Source of the DNA: Sphingomonas sanguinis
GTDB lineage: Bacteria > Pseudomonadota > Alphaproteobacteria > Sphingomonadales > Sphingomonadaceae
Assembly (NCBI RefSeq): GCF_001476905.1
Contig: NZ_LDTE01000001.1
Coordinates: forward strand, 62,001-126,000
Direction of reading: 5' to 3'
DNA length: 64,000 nucleotides
The notes under the pieces were generated by a model. The model saw nothing but the letters and a program-made list of their open reading frames with translations. It ran no database searches and was not told where the DNA came from. The position numbers and the translations under genes are program-made. Of the stretch, positions 47,616-55,403 are shown one piece after another; positions within the stretch are counted from its first letter, which is position 1; every line of letters starts with the position of its first letter.

Positions 47616-49364
47616 TCAGCCCTTTCGCTCGTCCTGCGTGATCATCCGGTCACTCGCCGCGTGCAGGTCTCCGGCTGCGGCCTGGGCAGCCAGCCTTTCC
47701 TTGTCGCGGGCCCGGTACATCGTCTCGACCCGGTCGATTTCGGCCTCGTCGACTTCCAGGCTGCCCAGGGCCAGCCGGGCCATCTTCACCGCCGACTCCA
47801 GAACCTCGCGGACGACATATCGCGCCGGTCCGCCCTTCAGGCGCAGGACGGCGCGGCGGTCATAGGCGCGGACGAACAGCGCGGCATTGGGGAAGGCGGC
47901 GTGGACGCTTTCCAGAAATTCCAGCGTGATCTGATCCTCGTCGAGGCAGAACAGGATCAACTCCGCCTCGGCCGCGCCCGCCTGTCGCAACAGGTCGAGC
48001 CGGGTGCCGTCGCCATAATAGACCTTGGCCCCGAAGGACGCGGCGATGTCGATCATCTCGATATCGCGGTCGATCAGCGTGACGGGCACGTCGCTGGCGA
48101 TCAGCATCTGGGCGACAGTCTGGCCGAAACGGCCATAGCCGACGATCAATGCGTTGGCACCATCGGTCATCGGCCCCTCGCGTTGGCCGCCGCGGGTGAT
48201 GACCGGCTCCTCACGGATACGCCTTGTGGCGGCCATCAGGAACGGCGTCGTCGCCATCGACACGGTGATGATCGCGCCGAACAGGCTCGCGGCTTCGGGT
48301 GCGATCAGATAACCCGCCTGGGCCTGGGCGAACAGAACGAAGCCGAACTCGCCGCCCTGGCTCATCAGCAGCCCGAGCGCGAAGGCGGAACGCCAGTTCA
48401 TCTTGAACGCCAGGCCGATCAGCATGATGACCAGCGTCTTGGTCGCGATCAGCGCCAGGGCCATCACCGCGACGAAGAGCGGCCGCTCGGCAATGGCGGG
48501 CAGGTTCAGCATCATGCCGACCGCCAGGAAGAACAGACCAAGCAGGATCGAGCGGAACGGCTCGACATCCGCCTCCAACTCATGGCGATAGGGGCTGTCG
48601 GCAAGCATGACGCCCGCGATGAATGCGCCGAGCGCCGTCGACAGGCCGAGCAACTCCATCACCGCCGCGCTGGCGATGACCGTGAACAGTCCGGCGAAGA
48701 CGAACATCTCGCGCTCGCCCATATTGCCAATCAGGCGGAACAAGGGGCGCAGCAAAAAGCGTCCGGCCACGATCAGGCCGATGATCGCGCCGATGGTCTC
48801 CAACGCCAATATCCAGCCCGGCGGGCCGGTGTGGTCCGCCGGATTGCGCGACATGGCCGCCACGATGGTGATTAGCGGGACGATGGACAGATCCTGGAAA
48901 AGCAGGATCGAGAAAGCGCGCTCTCCAAAGGGCGTGCGCATCCGCCCCGAGGATTGCAGCATCGGCAGGACCTGCGCGGTAGACGACAGCGCCAGTGGCA
49001 ACCCCAGCGCCAGCGCGGCCTCCAGCGAGAAATGCGCCAGGAGGACGATGCCGGTGATGGCCAGGCCACAGGCCGCGACTTGGATCAGGCCGAGCCCGAA
49101 AATTTCGTGCTTCATCCGCCACAGCCGGGCTGGGTTCAACTCCAGCCCGACGATGAACAGCAGCAGGGTGATGCCGATCTCGGCGATGCCCAGTTTCGAC
49201 TCGGCGTCGCCGACCAAGCCCAGCACATGCGGGCCGACCACCGCGCCCGCGACCAGATAGCCCAGCGTAGCACCGAGACCCAGGCGTCGGAAGACCAGCA
49301 CGAACGCCAGCCCGAAACCCAGCAGGATCGCACCATCGCGCAGCAGGGAGACTTCGCTGTGCAT
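47616..49364 (-). CDS. KefB/KefC-like monovalent cation:proton antiporter (CPA2)
   Basis: A 582-residue cation:proton antiporter. The N-terminal 380 residues hold about twelve membrane helices of the CPA2 fold (LGYLVAGAVVGPHVLGLV, LLFIVGLELNPARLW, STALGAFIAGVMLADSPYRHELEADVEPFRSILLGLFFLAVGM). The C-terminal TrkA-N/RCK domain has the nucleotide motif VGYGRFGQ (about 405) and DRDIEMID. In E. coli the Kef proteins release K+ when glutathione adducts bind; no ancillary KefF/KefG gene is nearby. The start coincides with the end of the NifU-like gene. Confidence 0.91.
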   Translation of the reverse strand: MHSEVSLLRDGAILLGFGLAFVLVFRRLGLGATLGYLVAGAVVGPHVLGLVGDAESKLGIAEIGITLLLFIVGLELNPARLWRMKHEIFGLGLIQVAACGLAITGIVLLAHFSLEAALALGLPLALSSTAQVLPMLQSSGRMRTPFGERAFSILLFQDLSIVPLITIVAAMSRNPADHTGPPGWILALETIGAIIGLIVAGRFLLRPLFRLIGNMGEREMFVFAGLFTVIASAAVMELLGLSTALGAFIAGVMLADSPYRHELEADVEPFRSILLGLFFLAVGMMLNLPAIAERPLFVAVMALALIATKTLVIMLIGLAFKMNWRSAFALGLLMSQGGEFGFVLFAQAQAGYLIAPEAASLFGAIITVSMATTPFLMAATRRIREEPVITRGGQREGPMTDGANALIVGYGRFGQTVAQMLIASDVPVTLIDRDIEMIDIAASFGAKVYYGDGTRLDLLRQAGAAEAELILFCLDEDQITLEFLESVHAAFPNAALFVRAYDRRAVLRLKGGPARYVVREVLESAVKMARLALGSLEVDEAEIDRVETMYRARDKERLAAQAAAGDLHAASDRMITQDERKG

Positions 49365-49801
49365 CAGCGGACAACCGCGCCGGATGCCTGCTCGGCGGCC
49401 TCGGCCGCCGCCTCGAAGGCGAGCCGGATCGAGGGGTGGCGTGCGGTATAGGTCAGGGCGGGCGAGAAAACCTCCAGGCCTGGCCAGTCGGGTGCATCCC
49501 CCTGCCCCGCCGCCAGCCAGCCGGTCAGGGCATCGCGGGCATCGGCCAGTTCGCTCACGCTGCGCCCGACGATATGCGCCGACAGCAGCGCGGCGGACGC
49601 CTGCCCCAACGCGCAGGCGCGGACTAGCATTCCGACCTGGCTGACGCGGCCGTCCTCGTCCAGATCGATGTCCACCGTCACCCGACTGCCGCAGATGGGC
49701 GAGCGCTTTTCCACGCTCGCCATCGGATCGGTCAGCCGCTGGTCGTGCGGAATGGCCGTGGTCAGCCGCAGAATTTCGGCATTGTAGAGGGGCGCGGTCA
49801 T
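49364..49801 (-). CDS. NifU/IscU-like iron-sulfur cluster scaffold
   Basis: A 145-residue protein of the NifU N-terminal/IscU family (MTAPLYNAEILRLTTAIP, EKRSPICGSRVTVDIDLDEDGRVSQVGMLVRACALGQASAALLSAH). Two of the three scaffold cysteines are visible (CGS at residue 37 and ACALGQA), and the third, normally near the C-terminal end, is missing. It is thus a divergent scaffold-like protein, and direct cluster assembly is uncertain. It is embedded between cvpA and the antiporter, away from any suf genes in this window. Confidence 0.82.
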   Translation of the reverse strand: MTAPLYNAEILRLTTAIPHDQRLTDPMASVEKRSPICGSRVTVDIDLDEDGRVSQVGMLVRACALGQASAALLSAHIVGRSVSELADARDALTGWLAAGQGDAPDWPGLEVFSPALTYTARHPSIRLAFEAAAEAAEQASGAVVR

Positions 49802-50358
49802 GACGGCGTCTCGCTGTTGGTGGCGGCGTCGGTGGCCGGTGTAGGGGCGCCGAAGACCGGCAAGCCGCGACGGCGGCGATCTACGAAATCCGCGATCCCG
49901 GCGCTCGTGGCGTTCAGAAGCTTATAGGTACGGCTCTTGACCATCCATTCGGGACGGCGGGCCGGGCCACCGCTGACCGTATCGACCAGAAGGGCCACGA
50001 CGAGGAAGACGAGGCTGGCGAGGATCAGCCCCTTGAGCGCGCCGAAACCAAAGCCGAGCGCCCGGTCGACCGGCCCCAAAATCGAGGTCCGCGCCCGGCT
50101 GCCGATCGCGCGGGCGACCAGCCGTCCGCCGAGATAGGTCACGCCGACGATCAGCGCAAAGGCCAGGACGGCCGATCCCGATACGGTGCCGACCACACCG
50201 GTCAGCGCCTGGGCAAGCGGAATGTGGAACAGTTTCAGAGCCGCGACGATCGCGACCCAGGCAAACAGCGCGAGGACTTCGGTTACGAAACCGCGCAGGA
50301 AACCCTGGATCGCGGCGCCGAACACGGCGATCAGGACAAGAATATCAAGCGCTGTCAA
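49798..50358 (-). CDS. cvpA: CvpA family membrane protein
   Basis: A 186-residue protein with four N-terminal membrane helices (LDILVLIAVFGAAIQGFLRGFV, VLALFAWVAIVAALKLF, GSAVLAFALIVGVTYLGG, KGLILASLVFLVVALLV) and a disordered Ala/Thr-rich tail. In E. coli CvpA is needed for colicin V production and envelope integrity; the radA-cvpA neighbourhood is common in alphaproteobacteria. The stop overlaps the start of the NifU-like gene (ATGA). An 84-base gap with a long hairpin separates it from radA. Confidence 0.9.
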   Translation of the reverse strand: MTALDILVLIAVFGAAIQGFLRGFVTEVLALFAWVAIVAALKLFHIPLAQALTGVVGTVSGSAVLAFALIVGVTYLGGRLVARAIGSRARTSILGPVDRALGFGFGALKGLILASLVFLVVALLVDTVSGGPARRPEWMVKSRTYKLLNATSAGIADFVDRRRRGLPVFGAPTPATDAATNSETPS

Positions 50359-50389
50359 TGCGTCCGGTCCAATGTTTCAGCCCCATCCT

Positions 50390-50430
50390 GTCGTCGCGCC
50401 GCCCGTGACGGCACGGGCGGACGTGACGAC
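50390..50430. other. Long interrupted hairpin between radA and cvpA
   Basis: A perfect 9-base-pair stem CCGCCCGTG (50399-50407) / CACGGGCGG (50412-50420) with a 4-base loop is enclosed by a further GTCGTC (50390-50395) / GACGAC (50425-50430) pairing. No T tract follows in either direction. It may be an attenuator, an RNA-processing or stability element, or part of an intergenic repeat. Confidence 0.5.
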
Positions 50431-50442
50431 CTCAGCCCCTCG

Positions 50443-51816
50443 CTACCCCCGACCCAACATATGGTCAACGAACTCGGCCAGGGTTCGGAAACCGGTCATC
50501 CGCAAACCGCTTTCCTCGGAGGTCATCGCTCGGGGCACCATGGCTTTCTCGAAGCCCAGTTTGCCTGCCTCCTTCAGTCGCAGCCCGCCGTGTGCGACCG
50601 ATCGGATTTCCCCCGACAGCGCGATCTCGCCGAACACGATCGCGTCCGACGGAACCGGCCGCTCTGACAGCGCCGAGATGAGCGCAGCGGCGACCGCCAG
50701 ATCGGCTGCCGGGTCCTGCACCCGGTATCCCCCCGCGATATTGAGATAGACTTCCGCCGACGAAAAGCTGAGCCCGCACCGCGCCTCCAGCACGGCCAGG
50801 ATCATCGCGAGCCGCCCCGTGTCCCAGCCGACGACCGCACGCCGGGGCGTGGCACCCGATGCCAGCCGGACGGTCAGCGCCTGGATCTCGACCAGCACCG
50901 GCCGCGTCCCCTCCAGCGCTGGGAACACCGTCGCCCCCGTAACCCCCTCGTCCCGATTGGTGAGGAAGAGCGAGGAGGGATTGCCGACTTCGGTCAGCCC
51001 CTCGGTCTGCATCGCGAACACGCCGATCTCGTCGGTGCCGCCGAAACGGTTCTTGATCGCGCGCAGGATGCGGTACTGGTGGCTCCGCTCCCCCTCGAAC
51101 GCGAGCACGGTGTCGACCATATGTTCCAGCACGCGCGGCCCCGCGATCGATCCGTCCTTGGTGACATGACCGACCAGCACGACGGCGGTGCCGCGCTCTT
51201 TGGCGAAGCGGATCAGCTCCTGGCCCGACGCCCGAACCTGGCTGACTGTACCCGGCGCGCCCTCGATCAGGTCCGAGTGCATGGTCTGGATCGAGTCGAT
51301 GATCAGCAGTGCTGGTGGCGTGCCGATCGACAGGGTGGTCAGGATGTCGCGGACCGAGGTCGCGGCCGCCAGCCGGACCGGCGCTTGCCCCAGTCCCAGC
51401 CGCCGCGCGCGCAGACGCACCTGGTCGGCGGCTTCTTCGCCCGAGACATAGGCGACGGGTTTGCCCGCCAGGGCGAGCTTGGCGGCGGCCTGGAGCAGCA
51501 GGGTCGACTTGCCGATCCCCGGATCGCCGCCGATCAGCGTGGCCGAGCCCTCGACGAACCCGCCGCCGAGCGCCCGGTCCAGCTCGGCAATGCCGGTCGC
51601 CATCCGGTCGGGCAGCGGAATGTCGGCGTCCAGCCCGACCAGCTGGATCGCACGCCCGCCGCCCTGCAGATTATGCTTGGCGGCAAAAGGGGTCAGCTGG
51701 ACCGGCGCTTCCTCCAGCATGGTATTCCATTCGGAGCAATCGGGGCACTGCCCCTGCCAGCGGGACGACACCGATCCGCAGGATTGGCAGACATAGCGCT
51801 TCTGAACTTTGGCCAT
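50443..51816 (-). CDS. radA: DNA repair protein RadA (Sms)
   Basis: DnaB-like/RecA-like helicase that promotes branch migration during recombination repair. The 457 residues show a zinc finger C10-x2-C13 ... C24-x2-C27 (CQSCGSVSSRWQGQCPDC), Walker A GGDPGIGKST, the RadA-specific KNRFG motif (AIKNRFGGTDEIGVF), and a C-terminal Lon-like S5 domain (DPAADLAVAAALISALSE). The ATG at 51816 is the normal N-terminus (MAKVQKRYVCQ). It heads the ten-gene minus-strand run. Confidence 0.96.
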   Translation of the reverse strand: MAKVQKRYVCQSCGSVSSRWQGQCPDCSEWNTMLEEAPVQLTPFAAKHNLQGGGRAIQLVGLDADIPLPDRMATGIAELDRALGGGFVEGSATLIGGDPGIGKSTLLLQAAAKLALAGKPVAYVSGEEAADQVRLRARRLGLGQAPVRLAAATSVRDILTTLSIGTPPALLIIDSIQTMHSDLIEGAPGTVSQVRASGQELIRFAKERGTAVVLVGHVTKDGSIAGPRVLEHMVDTVLAFEGERSHQYRILRAIKNRFGGTDEIGVFAMQTEGLTEVGNPSSLFLTNRDEGVTGATVFPALEGTRPVLVEIQALTVRLASGATPRRAVVGWDTGRLAMILAVLEARCGLSFSSAEVYLNIAGGYRVQDPAADLAVAAALISALSERPVPSDAIVFGEIALSGEIRSVAHGGLRLKEAGKLGFEKAMVPRAMTSEESGLRMTGFRTLAEFVDHMLGRG

Positions 51817-51915
51817 GGCGCTACCTCTAGCGGGAGCGGAACGAAAATGGAACGGATATGATGCGCCGGGGCAGGAGTGGTCTTTGCGTCGTCACCCGTC
51901 TATGGGGCGGATTCC

Positions 51916-53061
51916 ATGACCCCAGACCAGTTTCGTGTCGCCCTGTTCAGCGGCAACTATAATTACACGCGCGATGGCGCGAACCAGACGCTCAACCTGC
52001 TCGTCGGCCATCTGCTCGATCGGGGTGTCGCCGTGCGCGTCTATTCGCCGACATCCTCGACCCCAGCCTTTCCGCCGGTCGGTGATCTGGTCGATGTGCC
52101 TGCCATCCCGCTGCCCTTCCGCGCGGATTACAAGCTGGCGCGCGGACTACCTGCCAAGGTGCGCGCCGATCTGGAGGCCTTCGCGCCCAACATCGTCCAT
52201 GTCTCGGCGCCTGAATTCCTCGGCCATGCGGCGGTGCGCTGGGCGCGGGAAAAGGGGGTCGCCTCGCTGGCGTCGGTGCATACCCGGTTCGAGACTTATC
52301 CGGCCTATTACGGCCTGGGCTTTCTCGAAAAGGCGATCGTCCGGCTGCTCACCCGCTTCTACAACAAGTTCGACCGGATCGTAGCACCCAGCCCCAGCAT
52401 GATCGCGCTGCTGCGCGGCTGGGGCGTGACGCCGCCGATGAGCATCTGGTCGCGCGGCATCGATCATGACCGGTTCCAGCCTGCGCGCCGCAGCCTGGAA
52501 TGGCGGCGCTCACTCGGCATCGCCGATCACGAGGTCGCGATCGGGTTCCTGGGCCGCCTGGTCAAGGAAAAGGGGCTGGACGTCTTTGCCGAGGCGCTGG
52601 CCGAGTTGCGGCGGCGCGGCGTGCCGCACAAAGTACTGATCGTGGGCAAGGGCCCGGCGGAGGGTTGGTTCGCCAAGGCCACGCCCGATGCGATCTTCGC
52701 AGGCTATCAGACCGGCGACGATCTGGGCCGGGCGGTCGCGTCGATGGACATCTTCTTCAACCCCAGCGTCACCGAGACGTTCGGCAACGTGACGACCGAA
52801 GCCATGGCCGCCGGTGTGCCCGTCGTCGCGGCCAACGCGACCGGCGCGATGGACCTCGTGGCGGATGGCGAGACGGGCTATCTGGTCGAGGCGCGCGACA
52901 TCATGGGCTATGCCGACGCGCTGGAGCGGATCGCGACCGACGCTCCCTTGCGCCACCGGTTCAGCGCAGCAGGCCAGGCCCGCGTCGCCGATTACCGGTG
53001 GGATAAGGTCAACGACGCGGTGCTCGATGCGTACCGCGCACTGTTCGCCGACCGGGCCTGA
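51916..53061 (+). CDS. Glycosyltransferase, GT4 family
   Basis: A 381-residue retaining glycosyltransferase with GT-B fold. The N-terminal acceptor domain has RVALFSGNYNYTRDGANQTLNLLV and the HVSAPEFLGHAAVRWAR segment. The donor half holds VAIGFLGRLVKEKGLDVFAEAL, VGKGPAEGWF and the EX7E nucleotide-sugar motif (TETFGNVTTEAMAAGVPVVA). It resembles GDP-mannose-dependent alpha-mannosyltransferases acting on lipid acceptors; in sphingomonads a glycolipid role would fit, but the substrate is inferred. The ATG at 51916 is chosen as the start of the conserved part. Divergent from radA. Confidence 0.86.
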   Translation: MTPDQFRVALFSGNYNYTRDGANQTLNLLVGHLLDRGVAVRVYSPTSSTPAFPPVGDLVDVPAIPLPFRADYKLARGLPAKVRADLEAFAPNIVHVSAPEFLGHAAVRWAREKGVASLASVHTRFETYPAYYGLGFLEKAIVRLLTRFYNKFDRIVAPSPSMIALLRGWGVTPPMSIWSRGIDHDRFQPARRSLEWRRSLGIADHEVAIGFLGRLVKEKGLDVFAEALAELRRRGVPHKVLIVGKGPAEGWFAKATPDAIFAGYQTGDDLGRAVASMDIFFNPSVTETFGNVTTEAMAAGVPVVAANATGAMDLVADGETGYLVEARDIMGYADALERIATDAPLRHRFSAAGQARVADYRWDKVNDAVLDAYRALFADRA

Positions 53062-53064
53062 CGC

Positions 53065-53355
53065 CTAGCCTTCGCGCCAGTCGAAGGTCAGCGGTGCCTC
53101 GCGAAAGGCGAACCGGTCCAGATGGCTGGACACGACCTCGCGCATCCGCGCGACGTCGCCGTCCTCCGGCACGTTGAGGATCACGTCGAGCGTGTCGCTG
53201 CTCGCGCGCATCTCCAGTTTCGATCCATTGGGGAAGGTGATCGTCCCTTCCTCGGGGGTGAAGACGACCTCCATCTTGTGGCTCCAATGCTTGGCGAGCT
53301 GCTGGAGGTAGCGGCTGGCCGAAAGCGTCGGCACGCGGGCAACGGACATGCTCAT
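53065..53355 (-). CDS. DUF2218 family protein
   Basis: A 96-residue protein of the DUF2218 family (ARVPTLSASRYLQQLAKHWSHKMEV, GTITFPNGSKLEMRASSDTLDVILN, HLDRFAFREAPLTFDW). The function is unknown; the fold is a small alpha/beta sandwich. In some bacteria such genes lie near iron or siderophore genes, none of which is seen here. Its ATG overlaps the padR stop (ATGA), so it is coexpressed with a PadR regulator that probably autoregulates. An in-frame ATG two codons later is an alternative. Confidence 0.87.
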   Translation of the reverse strand: MSMSVARVPTLSASRYLQQLAKHWSHKMEVVFTPEEGTITFPNGSKLEMRASSDTLDVILNVPEDGDVARMREVVSSHLDRFAFREAPLTFDWREG

Positions 53356-53954
53356 TTCATCCGCTCCACCTTCTGGGCCAGTTCGTCGATCAGCGCGGCG
53401 ACCTCGTGAGCCATATCCTGTGAGGCATCGCCCCGCCCGAAGCGTTCGCCCAGCGCGATCTTCAGCCCGATCATCGCACGCCGGACGGGTGCGGAGTCGG
53501 TCCGTTCGCGGTGCTCGCCCAGGGCTTTCAGGCGGGCGATCAGCGTTTCGACCTGCTCGGCATTGTCCGCGAGATGGCTGCGTCCGGTTTCGGTCGCGGC
53601 GAAGCGCTTCTTGGCGCCCTCCGACCGCTGTTCCTCGATGAAGCCCATTTCGTCGAGCAGGGTGAGCGTGGGGTAGATTACGCCGGGGCTGGGCGCGTAG
53701 GCGCCGCCGGTCATAGTTTCGATCTCGCGGATCAGGTCATAGCCGTGGCGCGGTTCGTCGGCGATCAGCTTGAGCAGGACCAGCCGCAATTCGCTGCCGT
53801 CGAACATCCGTCCACGGCGTCCGCCCCGGCCGCGACCGCCGCCCATTTCGCGCTCGATGTCCCATTTCACCTCGAACGGCCCGAACGACCAATGGCCCCG
53901 CCGATGGCCGCGATCCGTCCCCCCGGCATGATGATGGTGATGATGATGTCGCAT
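53352..53954 (-). CDS. PadR-family transcriptional regulator with natural His7 N-terminus
   Basis: A 200-residue regulator. The first 26 residues are histidine-rich, beginning MRHHHHHHHAGG with more His at 17 and 21, followed by a GRGRGGRRGR stretch. The PadR winged helix spans about 50-130 (ELRLVLLKLIADEPRHGYDLIREIE, APSPGVIYPTLTLLDEMGFIEEQ), and a C-terminal helical dimerisation part follows. A strong ribosome site AAAGGAG sits 7 bases upstream of the ATG. The His run suggests metal sensing, which is inference. Its promoter carries two AAGATATATC sites, typical of autoregulation. Cotranscribed with DUF2218. Confidence 0.9.
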   Translation of the reverse strand: MRHHHHHHHAGGTDRGHRRGHWSFGPFEVKWDIEREMGGGRGRGGRRGRMFDGSELRLVLLKLIADEPRHGYDLIREIETMTGGAYAPSPGVIYPTLTLLDEMGFIEEQRSEGAKKRFAATETGRSHLADNAEQVETLIARLKALGEHRERTDSAPVRRAMIGLKIALGERFGRGDASQDMAHEVAALIDELAQKVERMK

Positions 53955-53968
53955 GGTGCAACTCCTTT

Positions 53969-54028
53969 CTTGATAGCATCAAGATATATCGTGAGCGATC
54001 GGAGTCAAGATCGTCCAAGATATATCTT
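53969..54028 (-). promoter_or_regulatory. padR promoter with paired operators
   Basis: On the minus strand TTGACT (at 54003-54008), 16 bases, then TATCTT form a promoter for padR. The perfect palindrome AAGATATATCTT (54017-54028) lies just upstream of the -35 box. A second AAGATATATC copy (53981-53990) covers the -10 box, 36 bases away. A separate perfect hairpin CTTGAT-agc-ATCAAG (53969-53983) covers the probable start point. The layout suits autorepression by the PadR protein. Confidence 0.55.
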
Positions 54029-54065
54029 TGGGTGAGAGGATGACGTAACGCCCCTCGTGCCCTAC

Positions 54066-55403
54066 ATGGCGGACATGGCCGATCTGTTCGCGGGCATGGA
54101 CCCCGCCCCCGCCGCTCCTGCCCTGTCACCGGACGCGCCGCTGGCCGACCGGCTGCGCCCGATGCAGCTGGCGGAGGTCGTGGGGCAGGATCACCTGACC
54201 GGGGCGGGCGGCGCGATCGGGCGGATGGTCGCCGCCGGTCGGCTGTCGTCGATGATCCTCTGGGGGCCACCCGGCACCGGCAAGACCACGATCGCCCGAC
54301 TGCTCGCCGCCGAGGTGGGCCTGCGCTATGCCGCAATCTCCGCCGTCTTTTCGGGCGTTGCGGATTTGAAGAAGGTCTTTGCCGAGGCGCGCGACCATGC
54401 CCGTCTGGGCCAGCGCACCCTGTTGTTCGTGGACGAGATCCACCGCTTCAACCGCGCGCAGCAGGATGGTTTCCTGCCCTATGTCGAGGATGGCACCGTC
54501 ACGCTGGTCGGGGCGACGACGGAGAACCCCTCCTTCGAGCTCAACGCCGCCTTGCTCAGCCGTGCGCAGGTGCTGATCCTCCACCGGCTCGGCCAGGCGG
54601 CGCTCGACCAGTTGCTGGAGCGGGCCGAGGTCGAGATGGAACGTCCCCTGCCCCTCGATCCGGCGGCGCGCGATGCGCTGATCGCCAGTGCGGATGGGGA
54701 CGGGCGGTTCCTGCTCAATCAGGCGGAGACGCTGTTCGCGGTCGACCTGCCCGAACCGCTCGACCCCGCCGGGCTGTCCGCATTCCTGCAACGCCGGGTC
54801 GCGGTCTATGACAAGGACCGGGAGGGGCATTACAACCTCATCTCGGCACTGCATAAGTCGATCCGAGGATCGGACCCGCAGGCGGCCCTCTATTATCTCG
54901 CGCGGATGCTGACGGCGGGCGAGGAGCCGCTCTACGTGCTGCGCCGCCTGACCCGCGCCGCCGTCGAGGATATCGGGCTGGCCGATCCGCAGGCGCTGGC
55001 CCAGTGTCTTGCGGCCAAGGACGCCTATGACTTTCTGGGCTCGCCCGAGGGGGAGTTGGCGATCGCGCAGGCCTGCCTCTATCTGGCGACCGCGCCCAAA
55101 TCGAACGCCGCGTACAAGGCGCAGAAACAGGCATGGCGGACCGCCAAGGAAACCGGCTCGTTGATGCCGCCCGCCAATATCCTGAACGCGCCGACCAAGC
55201 TGATGAAGCAGATCGGTTACGGCGCGAACTATCAATACGATCATGACGCCGAGGGCGGTTTCTCGGGCGCCAACTACTGGCCCGACGAGCTACCGCCGCA
55301 AGAGTTTTATACCCCCTCGGGCCGCGGTCTGGAAAAACGGATCGCCGAGCGCATGGCTTGGTGGGACGAGCGGCGGCGCGCGTTGCGGGATGGGGATGGC
55401 TGA
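54066..55403 (+). CDS. rarA: Replication-associated recombination protein RarA (MgsA)
   Basis: AAA+ ATPase of the RarA/MgsA/WRNIP1 family acting at stalled replication forks. Motifs: PMQLAEVVGQDHL, Walker A GPPGTGKTT, Walker B LFVDEIHRFN, sensor 1 VGATTENPSFELN, and the C-terminal tetramerisation domain (YNLISALHKSIRGSDPQAALYYLARML, GYGANYQYDHDAEGGFSGANYWPDEL). Possible starts are GTG 54057, ATG 54066 and ATG 54075; the middle one is used here. About 445 residues, normal for the family. Its 3' end overlaps the following nuclease-like gene by 8 bases. Confidence 0.94.
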   Translation: MADMADLFAGMDPAPAAPALSPDAPLADRLRPMQLAEVVGQDHLTGAGGAIGRMVAAGRLSSMILWGPPGTGKTTIARLLAAEVGLRYAAISAVFSGVADLKKVFAEARDHARLGQRTLLFVDEIHRFNRAQQDGFLPYVEDGTVTLVGATTENPSFELNAALLSRAQVLILHRLGQAALDQLLERAEVEMERPLPLDPAARDALIASADGDGRFLLNQAETLFAVDLPEPLDPAGLSAFLQRRVAVYDKDREGHYNLISALHKSIRGSDPQAALYYLARMLTAGEEPLYVLRRLTRAAVEDIGLADPQALAQCLAAKDAYDFLGSPEGELAIAQACLYLATAPKSNAAYKAQKQAWRTAKETGSLMPPANILNAPTKLMKQIGYGANYQYDHDAEGGFSGANYWPDELPPQEFYTPSGRGLEKRIAERMAWWDERRRALRDGDG

